Assembly: GCA_030150135.1 (NCBI GenBank)
Contig: JASLGO010000124.1
Coordinates: forward strand, 1-5,499
Origin: Aquirhabdus sp.
Lineage (GTDB): Bacteria; Pseudomonadota; Gammaproteobacteria; Pseudomonadales; Moraxellaceae
DNA length: 5,499 bases
Direction of reading: 5' to 3'
The stretch's first letter is position 1, and each line of letters begins with the position of its first letter. Shown piece after piece: positions 1 through 5,499 of this stretch. The notes under the pieces were generated by a model that had not been told where the DNA came from, ran no database searches, and worked only from the letters and a program-made list of their open reading frames with translations. The position numbers were made by a program, and so were the translations under genes.

Positions 1-88
1 AAGGAAAGTACATGAAAATTGGTATTATTTTACAGAATATATCAAGAGAATCGGGGATTGTTTTACTGTTTTTTGTGAGTTATTTCAT

Positions 89-116
89 GCAGGACAAAAC
101 CTGCTGAATTAGCAGG
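89..116 (-). terminator. Probable rho-independent terminator of the mms operon
   Basis: On the minus strand a 6-bp stem CCTGCT/AGCAGG with a 5-nt loop (100-116) is followed directly by TTTTGTCC. This is the layout of a modest intrinsic terminator for transcription arriving from mmsB. The plus strand has no T-run after the stem, so the signal is directional. A second, competing pairing exists between GCAGG at 89-93 and CCTGC at 100-104. The hairpin lies about 280 bp beyond the mmsB stop, an unusually long distance that the two palindromic repeats in between could explain if they were inserted later. The stem is short and the T-run is only four bases, so termination strength is uncertain. Confidence 0.5.
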
Positions 117-169
117 CGAAATATGAGTAAATTATGACACTTGATGTGAAAAAATCTTAGGATTAAAAA

Positions 170-240
170 ACGTAGGGGCAAACCCTTGTGGTTGCCCTTC
201 TCGAAATCCAACAGGGCAGCCACAAGGGCGACCCCTACAT
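170..240. repeat. Palindromic repeat with GTAGGGG ends
   Basis: Two arms, 172-198 and 213-238, form a long imperfect inverted repeat. The matching blocks are GTAGGGG/CCCCTAC at the ends, CCCTTGTGG/CCACAAGGG in the middle and TGCCCT/AGGGCA next to the loop, with small mismatches between blocks and a 14-nt loop at 199-212. About 22 arm positions pair. From memory, similar palindromes with GTAGGGGC ends and a CCCTTGTGG core occur as dispersed intergenic repeats in many bacteria; I could not check this. It is much more G+C-rich than its surroundings, which supports an inserted element. No clear target-site duplication is visible. There is no T-run to make it a terminator. Confidence 0.75.
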
Positions 241-295
241 GAGTATGCGTACTGAATAAATTGATTTTTAGAATATGAAAAGAAAAATAGCTCAT

Positions 296-373
296 TGAGC
301 CTGCGGTTACTGAGCCCGTCGAAGTATCGAAATGTGCGGCTTCTGCGTGCCGCCGCACTTCGACAGGCTCAGT
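296..373. repeat. REP-like palindrome with ACTGAGCC(T/C)GTCGAAGT arms
   Basis: The arms at 309-325 and 357-373 are inverted copies that match at 16 of 17 positions (one C/T difference). A further inner pairing GTGCGGC (334-340) with GCCGCAC (352-358) overlaps the right arm, so two alternative folds compete. A partial extra copy of the arm start, TGAGCCTG, lies at 296-303. The CTTCGACAGGCTCAG core is one that I recall as a common dispersed palindrome in several proteobacterial genomes (from memory, unchecked). It begins 22 bp beyond the mmsB stop, so it would sit in the 3' end of the mms transcript, where such hairpins can stabilise RNA or weaken readthrough. A T-rich tract on the minus strand (277-289) lies further downstream. 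Confidence 0.75.
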
Positions 374-394
374 GCTCTAGAGTTTCTCTAAAAA

Positions 395-1291
395 TTATTT
401 CTCTGCTTTCTGCAATATTTGCAAAATACTTGAAAAATCCAAAGTTCCAGCACCCGCTTTGCTATGTAGCGAATATAGATTACGAGCCATTTCACCGAGC
501 GGAATAGAGGCTTGTGCATTCAGCGCAGTTTCTGTTGCTAGGCCTAAATCCTTGAGCATCAAATCTACGCCAAAACCGCCACTATAACCGCGCGAAGCTG
601 GCACATTGTCCATCACGCCTGGATAAGGGTTATAAAGCTCTAATGACCAGTTACGACCTGAGCTTTTGACCATAATGTCAGAAAGCACATGCGGGTCTAA
701 ACCATTCGCAACGCCGAGAGCCAGAGCTTCTGCGGTGCCAATCATCTGAATACCGAGTAGCATGTTGTTGCAGATTTTTGCCGTTTGTCCTGCGCCGTGT
801 CCGCCTGCATGAAAAATATTCTTGCCCATTGCGCTCAAGACTGGACGCGCACGTTCTAAATCGTCATCCTCACCGCCCACGATGAACGTCAATGTTCCCG
901 CAATCGCACCACCAGTACCCCCTGAAACAGGCGCATCCAGCATGGTTAAACCCAATGCCGTCGCCGCCTTAGACACTGTGATCGCCGTGTGCGCCGCGAT
1001 CGTGCTGCAATCGATGACTAACGTTCCTTGTTTGATATGAGGTAACAAACCCGAATCACCTAGATATAACGCCTCAACATGACGACTTGCAGGAAGCATA
1101 GAAATCACAATTTCAGCATCACGGACTGCATCAGCCGCCGATTGAGCAACTGTCGCGCCTGCATCAGTCAATGTCTTTATCGCTGTCGGCGACAAGTCAA
1201 ATACCGTTAAATGGTGTCCTGCTTTGAGCAGGTTTTGCGCCATTGGCCCGCCCATATTCCCCAAACCAATGAATGCAATCTGACTCATCAT
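395..1291 (-). CDS. mmsB: 3-hydroxyisobutyrate dehydrogenase (MmsB)
   Basis: This cytoplasmic enzyme oxidises 3-hydroxyisobutyrate to methylmalonate semialdehyde with reduction of NAD, a late step of valine breakdown. The 298-residue protein has the normal family length. An N-terminal Rossmann domain opens with GLGNMGG (residues 9-15). Asp32 at the end of the second strand (VFD) favours NAD over NADP. The substrate motif DAPVSGGTGGA spans 119-129. The catalytic segment GAGQTAKICNN (166-176) supplies the expected Lys172 and Asn176, and KDLGLA (247-252) is the usual helical-domain motif. Two ATG codons stand in tandem at the start. The Shine-Dalgarno GGAG (1296-1299) is only 4 nt from the first but 7 nt from the second, so translation may begin at the second (297 residues). 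It is the last gene of the operon, 29 bp after the hydrolase gene. Confidence 0.95.
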   Translation of the reverse strand: MMSQIAFIGLGNMGGPMAQNLLKAGHHLTVFDLSPTAIKTLTDAGATVAQSAADAVRDAEIVISMLPASRHVEALYLGDSGLLPHIKQGTLVIDCSTIAAHTAITVSKAATALGLTMLDAPVSGGTGGAIAGTLTFIVGGEDDDLERARPVLSAMGKNIFHAGGHGAGQTAKICNNMLLGIQMIGTAEALALGVANGLDPHVLSDIMVKSSGRNWSLELYNPYPGVMDNVPASRGYSGGFGVDLMLKDLGLATETALNAQASIPLGEMARNLYSLHSKAGAGTLDFSSILQILQKAEK

Positions 1292-1320
1292 TTCACTCCA
1301 TAATGTTCTATTCTTATGTC

Positions 1321-2493
1321 CTAATAACTTTTGCTCATGCCTAAATCAGCAAGAGGATGACCTTCAATAGACCAAGGACTTGTTATAAAACCATTGACCC
1401 ACTCAGGCGTAATCGCTGCATGAGTTGCAGGACTCCATTGTGGTTTCAGATCTTTATCAATCAATAGTGCGCGAATTCCTTCTGCAAAGTCAGGGCGCGC
1501 AGCACAATGTAATGCCGCGATATATTCAATCCGAAACACATCTGCCAAGGATAAATTCTCAGTATGTTTGAGCAGTAAATTGGCTAAATACGCAGAACTT
1601 GGCGAACCTGCTTTCAGAGAAGCCACTGCCTTTTTTAGCCATGCTTCTTCAGGCTCCAGCGAAATAATGGCATTGATGATTTGTTCAAGATTTTCTTTAT
1701 TACACAACTCGTTAATTGCTTCAAAATGAACTTGCAACGGCCCTTGAACAATCTCTAATTTAATCTCTGAACGACGTAGAACAATATCAAGTAATTGGCT
1801 GTTTTCATCATGCGTTGTACCCCATGGCTGACGAAGCAACTCGTCAAGCACTTTAGACTTATCGACTTGCGCAATTGCATAGTCAGCAAGTTGAGTAAAT
1901 TTGGCATCCGTCGTATTAATCATTGCACCAGTCAAAGCAAGGAATAAGCCTAGCTTACCTGGCATCCGATTAAGGAAATAACTCCCGCCCACATCAGGAA
2001 ACAAACCAATTGCAATTTCAGGCATCGCCAAACGTGATTTTTCTGTGACCACGCGATGACTCGCGCCAGCCATCAAACCAATGCCACCGCCCATGACAAT
2101 GCCATGTCCCCAGCACAAAATTGGTTTTGGATAAGTATGGATGAAGTAATCCAGTCGATATTCACGATCAAAGAAATCACGCGCATATTGGTTCGCACGA
2201 ATATCATCTCGTTCAGCGGATGCATGATGTTTTAACATGGATTTATAGAGATTTTGCAAGTCTCCGCCGGCACAAAATGCCTTATCCCCTGCTGCTTGCA
2301 GGATAACAATTGCAAGCCCCTCGTCATTTGCCCACGTCTCTAATTGATTCGCTATTAAATCGATCATGTCGAGCGACAAGGAGTTTAAAGTTTTTTCAGC
2401 ATTGAGTGTAATCATGCCAATGCGACGACCGTTATCAGCGGTCAGTGTCCCAAACAAAACAGGGCTTTTTAAATCAATATGGGAGTCATCCAT
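1321..2493 (-). CDS. 3-hydroxyisobutyryl-CoA hydrolase (enoyl-CoA hydratase superfamily)
   Basis: The protein is predicted to hydrolyse 3-hydroxyisobutyryl-CoA to 3-hydroxyisobutyrate and CoA, keeping reactive methacrylyl-CoA low. It is a crotonase-fold protein of 390 residues, longer than plain enoyl-CoA hydratases (about 260) and typical of the HIBCH group. The CoA/oxyanion-hole segments are AFCAGGD (72-78) and GHGIVMGGGIGL (129-140). The block MPEIAIGLFPDVGG (157-170) carries Glu159 and Asp167, spaced as in the catalytic Glu/Asp pair of human HIBCH. The C-terminal part (SPSS at 297-300, then FAEGIRALLIDKDLKPQW at 336-353) is the HIBCH-specific extension and argues against a simple hydratase. 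Its ATG shares one base with the stop codon of the upstream gene (TAATG), and GAGGAG (2502-2507) lies 8 nt before it, so translational coupling is likely. Confidence 0.92.
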   Translation of the reverse strand: MDDSHIDLKSPVLFGTLTADNGRRIGMITLNAEKTLNSLSLDMIDLIANQLETWANDEGLAIVILQAAGDKAFCAGGDLQNLYKSMLKHHASAERDDIRANQYARDFFDREYRLDYFIHTYPKPILCWGHGIVMGGGIGLMAGASHRVVTEKSRLAMPEIAIGLFPDVGGSYFLNRMPGKLGLFLALTGAMINTTDAKFTQLADYAIAQVDKSKVLDELLRQPWGTTHDENSQLLDIVLRRSEIKLEIVQGPLQVHFEAINELCNKENLEQIINAIISLEPEEAWLKKAVASLKAGSPSSAYLANLLLKHTENLSLADVFRIEYIAALHCAARPDFAEGIRALLIDKDLKPQWSPATHAAITPEWVNGFITSPWSIEGHPLADLGMSKSY

Positions 2494-3653
2494 TATCGAA
2501 TCTCCTCAGGTGCAATTCCGTTTAACATCTGGCGTGAAATGATCACACGCATGATTTCATTCGTTCCTTCTAAAATCTGATGCACGCGCACATCACGCAA
2601 ATAGCGTTCAAGTGGATACTCACGAATATAACCGTTTCCACCATGTAACTGTAATGCATCATTACATACCTGAAAGCCAATGTCAGTGGCAAAACGCTTC
2701 GCCATTGCACAATACACACTGGCATCAGACGCACGCTGATCAAGCTTCGTCGCAGCGAGTCGAACCATCTGACGAGCGGCAACCAATTCCGTCACCATAT
2801 CAGCAAGCTTAAATTGCAATGCCTGAAAATCAGCCAGCTTCTGTTTAAACTGCTGACGCTCTGTCATATAAGTGCGTGCCGCGTCCAAAGCCGCTTGCGC
2901 CGCACCAATCGAGCAAGTGGCGATGTTAATCCGACCACCATCAATACCACGCATCGCAATCTTAAAGCCCTCACCTTCCTGTCCCAATAAATGATCCGCA
3001 GGAATCATGACATTATCAAAACTAATAATCCTCGTCGGTTGGCTATTCCATCCCATCTTTTGTTCTTTACGACCATAAGTAATCCCAGCACTATCCGCTG
3101 GAACAGCAAATGCGGAAATGCCACTTGCTCCCTCGCCGCCAGTACGAGCCATCACGACCAATAAATCAGTTGCACCTGCACCAGAAATAAATGCTTTCGC
3201 ACCATTGATTCTGTACTGACCGTCGACGAGTTCAGCACGCGTTTTTAAAGAGGCCGCATCAGATCCTGCATTCGGCTCAGTCAAACAATACGATGCCAAT
3301 TTCTGTCCACTGGCTAACAATGGACTCCAAGTTTCACGAACATTTGGCGTCGCCCAACTGGCAACCATCCAACATGCCATATTATGAATCGTGATATATG
3401 CTGCGGTAGAGGGACAAGCGTAAGCCAACTCCTCAAACACAATTGACGCATCTAACCGTGACAATCCCATCCCGCCAACATCTTCAGGCGTATACATGCC
3501 GCAGAAGCCCAAATCCCCTGCTTTTTGAATCACATCAACAGGAAAAATACACTCCGCATCCCAATTCGCCGCAAATGGCGCCATTTCAACCGCTGCGAAA
3601 TTACGTGCGCTTTGCTGAAATGCACGCTGATCTTCCGATAAATCAAAGTTCAT
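2493..3653 (-). CDS. Acyl-CoA dehydrogenase, probably isobutyryl-CoA dehydrogenase
   Basis: This FAD enzyme is predicted to oxidise isobutyryl-CoA to methacrylyl-CoA, passing electrons to electron-transfer flavoprotein. The 386-residue length is standard. It starts with the usual all-helical domain. CLTEPNAGSDAAS (123-135) is the first acyl-CoA dehydrogenase signature, and LQLHGGNGYIREYPLERYLRD (335-354 region) is the second. The catalytic base should be Glu362 in ILEGTNEIMR. Segments MGWNSQPTR (200-208) and GGRINIATCSIGAA (239-252) closely resemble human ACAD8 as I recall it, which together with the mms neighbours points to isobutyryl-CoA. A 2-methylbutyryl-CoA or other short branched substrate remains possible. 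The start ATG has only a weak AGGG Shine-Dalgarno (3661-3664, 7-nt spacing). It follows mmsA after a 158-bp gap and overlaps the hydrolase gene by one base. Confidence 0.92.
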   Translation of the reverse strand: MNFDLSEDQRAFQQSARNFAAVEMAPFAANWDAECIFPVDVIQKAGDLGFCGMYTPEDVGGMGLSRLDASIVFEELAYACPSTAAYITIHNMACWMVASWATPNVRETWSPLLASGQKLASYCLTEPNAGSDAASLKTRAELVDGQYRINGAKAFISGAGATDLLVVMARTGGEGASGISAFAVPADSAGITYGRKEQKMGWNSQPTRIISFDNVMIPADHLLGQEGEGFKIAMRGIDGGRINIATCSIGAAQAALDAARTYMTERQQFKQKLADFQALQFKLADMVTELVAARQMVRLAATKLDQRASDASVYCAMAKRFATDIGFQVCNDALQLHGGNGYIREYPLERYLRDVRVHQILEGTNEIMRVIISRQMLNGIAPEEIR

Positions 3654-3811
3654 GGTTTGACCCTAAATTGCATTTAAACCGTTTTTTCACTTTATCTTAA
3701 AGTCAAAAGCAAATCCCACCCAACCTCCCTTTGCAAAGGGAGGAGCTTTTCTCCCTCCTTAGAAAAAGGAGGGCTGGGGAGGATTTTGCTCTTGATCTTA
3801 AAAATTCACAT
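3654..3811. other. mmsA-dehydrogenase intergenic gap
   Basis: This 158-bp gap is the only sizeable break inside the gene block. Most of it is a palindromic element (about 3702-3794). The remaining 40 or so bases next to the dehydrogenase gene are AT-rich and hold its weak ribosome binding site. I see no convincing separate promoter there, and the hairpins are not followed by a clear T-run on the minus strand, so readthrough from mmsA is plausible. Confidence 0.6.
3702..3794. mobile_element. MITE-like palindromic element
   Basis: The 93-bp element has imperfect terminal inverted repeats: the left end CAAAAGCAAATCC (from 3704) is mirrored by GGATTTTGCTCTTG at the right end (3781-3794). Inside are two hairpins: a perfect 20-bp palindrome with arms CCTCCCTTTG/CAAAGGGAGG (3724-3743), and an 8-bp stem CCCTCCTT/AAGGAGGG with a 5-nt loop (3753-3773). 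The 8-bp direct repeat ATCTTAAA stands at 3694-3701 and again at 3795-3802, as expected of a target-site duplication. No reading frame of note is inside, so movement would need a transposase from elsewhere. Related CCTCCC/GGGAGG palindromes are dispersed in several genomes as I recall. The AT-rich direct repeat could be chance, so the mobile reading is an inference; the palindromic structure is certain. Confidence 0.55.
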
Positions 3812-5317
3812 TTACTTCAAAGAAATCGTCGTATTCACAGCACCGACAACCGCATCATCATCAAACCAACGTGCAGTAATCGTCTTAGTTTGGGTATAGA
3901 ACAAAATGACTTGCTTACCGTAAGGGCCTAAATCACCCAGCTTGGAAGCACGCGAACCGCTGAAAGAAAATAAAGGCACAGGCACTGGAATTGGAACGTT
4001 AATTCCGATCTGACCCACATCAATTTCCTCTTGAAATTTACGTGCGGCTGCACCTGATTGGGTGAAGATCGCCGTACCATTACCATTTGGATTCTGATCA
4101 ATAAACTCAATCGCCTCATCTAATGATGCAGCGGAGACGATACACAGCACAGGACCGAACACTTCTTGATCATAGATTTTCATACCTGATTTCACGCCAG
4201 AGAAGATTGTCGGGCCAACAAAATTGCCATTCTCATAACCTGAGACTGTTGGATTGCGACCATCCAATTCCAGTTTTGCACCAGCCTCAATCCCACTGGC
4301 AATAAAGCCTTCCACACGCTCACGCGCTGCACAAGAAATCACTGGTCCAACATCCGTACCCGATTCAGCGCCAGCATTCACTTTCAGTGTTTTCGCTCTA
4401 GCGACGATTTCTGGAATCCACTCGTTTGCAGCACCCACTAGAACGACAACCGACAGCGCCATACAGCGCTGACCTGCCGCACCAAACGCTGCGCCAGCAA
4501 GATTATTTAAAGTCTGTTCTTTATTCGCATCAGGTAAAACAATAGCGTGGTTTTTTGCACCCATCATGCATTGCACACGTTTACCCGCCAGCGATGCACG
4601 GTTATAGACGTGCGTACCGACTTTAGTAGAACCCACGAAAGAAACCGCTTTAATATCAGAATGATCACAGATTGCATTCACGGCTTGTTCACCACCATGA
4701 ATCACGTTGAGCACACCAGCAGGAATGCCTGCTTCTAACGCCAGCTCGACCAAACGCATTGTCACTATCGGATCTTGTTCTGAGGGTTTCAGGACAAACG
4801 TGTTACCACACGCAATCGCCATCGGGAACATCCACAGCGGAATCATCGCGGGAAAGTTAAATGGTGTAATGCCCGCACACACCCCTAATGCTTGCTGAAT
4901 CGTATATGTATCCACGCCACTGGCGACATTATTTGCCAGTTCGCCCATTTGCAAATTGCCAATATTGGCAGCATGTTCAACCACTTCTAAACCGCGAAAT
5001 ACATCACCTTCCGCATCAGCGAGGGTCTTGCCTTGTTCTGCGGTCAAGATCGCCGCTAGCTCTTTGATATTCTCGCGAATGAGTTGTTGGTATTTCAGGA
5101 AGATACGTGCACGCACACCAATCGGTGTAAAACGCCACGTCTTAAACGCTGCTTTTGCGGCAGCAACTGCTGCATTGATTTCATCTTCTGTTGCAAATGG
5201 TACGCGTGCTAAGACTTGTTGCGTCGCAGGATTCACCACATCGCGCCATTCACTCGTCTTCGATTCAACGAATTGACCATTAATAAGTAGTTTGACGGTT
5301 GGTATACTGGTAACCAT
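3812..5317 (-). CDS. mmsA: Methylmalonate-semialdehyde dehydrogenase, CoA-acylating (MmsA)
   Basis: This enzyme converts methylmalonate semialdehyde, NAD and CoA to propionyl-CoA, CO2 and NADH, ending the valine branch. The 501-residue length is typical. Aldehyde dehydrogenase landmarks appear in order: TPFNFP (151-156) with Asn154, LKPSE (176-180) with Lys177, the cofactor loop FVGSTKVG (228-235), and the nucleophile Cys285 in GQRCMA. Where ordinary aldehyde dehydrogenases carry the general-base Glu in ELGGK, this protein has MGAKNH (252-257). That lack of Glu is characteristic of the CoA-dependent MmsA class and is not a defect. HAANIGNLQMGE (115-126) and VPIPVPVPLFSFSGSR (441-456) are also family-typical. 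The ATG is preceded by AAGGA (5327-5331) with a 9-nt spacer. It is the first gene of the block, and putative promoter elements lie upstream. Confidence 0.96.
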   Translation of the reverse strand: MVTSIPTVKLLINGQFVESKTSEWRDVVNPATQQVLARVPFATEDEINAAVAAAKAAFKTWRFTPIGVRARIFLKYQQLIRENIKELAAILTAEQGKTLADAEGDVFRGLEVVEHAANIGNLQMGELANNVASGVDTYTIQQALGVCAGITPFNFPAMIPLWMFPMAIACGNTFVLKPSEQDPIVTMRLVELALEAGIPAGVLNVIHGGEQAVNAICDHSDIKAVSFVGSTKVGTHVYNRASLAGKRVQCMMGAKNHAIVLPDANKEQTLNNLAGAAFGAAGQRCMALSVVVLVGAANEWIPEIVARAKTLKVNAGAESGTDVGPVISCAARERVEGFIASGIEAGAKLELDGRNPTVSGYENGNFVGPTIFSGVKSGMKIYDQEVFGPVLCIVSAASLDEAIEFIDQNPNGNGTAIFTQSGAAARKFQEEIDVGQIGINVPIPVPVPLFSFSGSRASKLGDLGPYGKQVILFYTQTKTITARWFDDDAVVGAVNTTISLK

Positions 5318-5326
5318 GTAATGAAT

Positions 5327-5331
5327 TCCTT
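5327..5331 (-). promoter_or_regulatory. Shine-Dalgarno of mmsA
   Basis: AAGGA on the minus strand, 9 nt before the mmsA ATG at 5315-5317. It fits the chosen start, which also gives the expected N-terminus leading into the LLINGQFV segment common in this family. Confidence 0.7.
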
Positions 5332-5352
5332 AATCTGGGAAATTTGCGACAA

Positions 5353-5376
5353 AACCTGAGATATTCTGAGCAGGTT
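5353..5376 (-). promoter_or_regulatory. Hairpin in the presumed mmsA leader
   Basis: On the minus strand the arms AACCTG and CAGGTT pair across a 12-nt loop, followed by TTGTC. The sequence CAGGTTTTGTC on the 3' side is identical to that of the terminator-like hairpin at the left end of the window. It could be a terminator of a gene further right, or a structure at the 5' end of the mmsA message. The stem is short and the loop large, so stability is modest. The spacing to the -10-like box (5384-5389) would put it almost at the transcript start. Confidence 0.35.
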
Positions 5377-5383
5377 AATTCTG

Positions 5384-5389
5384 CTTATA
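5384..5389 (-). promoter_or_regulatory. Possible -10 box for mmsA
   Basis: TATAAG on the minus strand matches five of six bases of the sigma-70 -10 consensus, about 67 bp upstream of the mmsA ATG. I find no good -35 hexamer at 16-18 bp, which would fit an activator-dependent promoter. The region is AT-rich, so a chance match is quite possible. Confidence 0.3.
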
Positions 5390-5437
5390 TATTTATCAGA
5401 TTATTCAAAATCATCGCGATCTCCAATGCTGGATTAC

Positions 5438-5452
5438 CTCACAGTTTGTGAG
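5438..5452. promoter_or_regulatory. Dyad operator candidate, LysR-type T-N11-A pattern
   Basis: CTCACA-GTT-TGTGAG is a 15-bp dyad with perfect 6-bp arms. It contains TCACAGTTTGTGA, which fits the T-N11-A rule with internal symmetry seen in LysR-type regulator sites. Its centre lies about 68 bp upstream of the start site predicted from the -10-like box, close to the usual position (around -65) for the LysR recognition site. No regulator gene is visible in the window, so the protein that might bind here is unknown. Confidence 0.4.
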
Positions 5453-5499
5453 AGAATTTACCATATCGACATCATTCTATGCGATGATAGCCACATGAC

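Larger units (their letters stand above)
1..394. other. Non-coding left end with hairpin and two palindromic repeats
   Basis: This stretch lies downstream of mmsB and has no well-supported gene. It is AT-rich outside its palindromes. Read from mmsB outward it holds a small hairpin at 378-390 (TAGAG/CTCTA, 3-nt loop), a palindromic repeat at 296-373, another at 170-240, and a terminator-like hairpin at 100-116. At the left edge two plus-strand frames are open: one from the edge to TAG at 110-112 (36 residues visible, ending in HAGQNLLN), the other from the edge to TGA at 105-107. The second contains an ATG at 12 preceded by AAGGA, giving a 31-residue reading frame. Either could be the end of a convergent gene, or both could be chance; codon usage does not decide between them. 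Confidence 0.6.

Noticed and set aside
80..358. 92-residue open frame on the minus strand downstream of mmsB
   Set aside because: It runs through both palindromic repeats, has no good ribosome binding site and no recognisable motif; it looks like chance coding through repeats.
170..373. CRISPR array
   Set aside because: The two palindromes differ in sequence and are not regularly spaced repeats with unique spacers.
2570..2812. Short open frames on both strands inside the acyl-CoA dehydrogenase gene
   Set aside because: They overlap a fully intact, clearly recognisable gene and their translations lack protein-like character; they are shadows of it.
3724..3773. Hairpins after mmsA as a classical rho-independent terminator
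   Set aside because: The stems are strong, but neither is followed by a proper T-run on the minus strand, and the terminal inverted repeats with direct repeats fit an inserted element better.
4474..4563. Apparent loss of the catalytic Glu in MmsA (MGAKNH in place of ELGGK)
   Set aside because: This replacement is normal for the CoA-acylating methylmalonate-semialdehyde dehydrogenase class and is not a mutation.
4956..5276. 106-residue plus-strand open frame opposite the mmsA 5' part
   Set aside because: It lies antisense to conserved MmsA sequence, is rich in Ser, Ala and Arg as antisense frames often are, and has no supporting start signal.
5458..5499. C-terminal end of an upstream minus-strand gene at the right edge
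   Set aside because: Only 13 residues are open before the stop at 5458-5460 and the other frames are open for similar short lengths, so there is too little to call a gene.

Overview
The window carries one block of four genes, all on the minus strand, that together make most of the distal valine (isobutyryl-CoA) catabolic pathway. Reading in the direction of transcription, from right to left, they are: mmsA (CoA-acylating methylmalonate-semialdehyde dehydrogenase, 3812-5317), an isobutyryl-CoA-dehydrogenase-like acyl-CoA dehydrogenase (2493-3653), a 3-hydroxyisobutyryl-CoA hydrolase (1321-2493) and mmsB (3-hydroxyisobutyrate dehydrogenase, 395-1291). All four are full length with intact active-site motifs. 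I see no frameshift or decay.

The proteins and the moderate G+C content (mid-40s percent by eye) suggest a gammaproteobacterium, most likely of the Moraxellaceae (Acinetobacter and relatives). This is an impression from protein style and cluster content, not a database result.

How the genes work together: isobutyryl-CoA is oxidised to methacrylyl-CoA by the acyl-CoA dehydrogenase. Methacrylyl-CoA must then be hydrated to 3-hydroxyisobutyryl-CoA, and no separate hydratase for this step is present in the window. The hydrolase frees 3-hydroxyisobutyrate, MmsB oxidises it to methylmalonate semialdehyde, and MmsA converts that to propionyl-CoA. The dehydrogenase and hydrolase genes overlap by one base and mmsB follows after 29 bp, so these three are tightly coupled. 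mmsA is separated from them by 158 bp containing a palindromic insertion-like element.

Region by region. Positions 1-394 contain no well-supported gene. They hold a terminator-like hairpin for the minus strand near position 100 and two unrelated palindromic repeats (170-240 and 296-373). Positions 395-3653 hold the three coupled genes. Positions 3654-3811 hold a MITE-like palindromic element (about 3702-3794) bracketed by an 8-bp direct repeat. Positions 3812-5317 are mmsA. Positions 5318-5499 are the mmsA upstream region, with a Shine-Dalgarno sequence, a leader hairpin, a -10-like box and a 15-bp dyad that fits the LysR-type T-N11-A pattern.

The genes themselves are ordinary. The points worth a second look are the three different palindromic repeat families in the non-coding DNA, the apparent regulatory layout upstream of mmsA, and the missing hydratase gene. 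I do not see evidence for a new biological system here.
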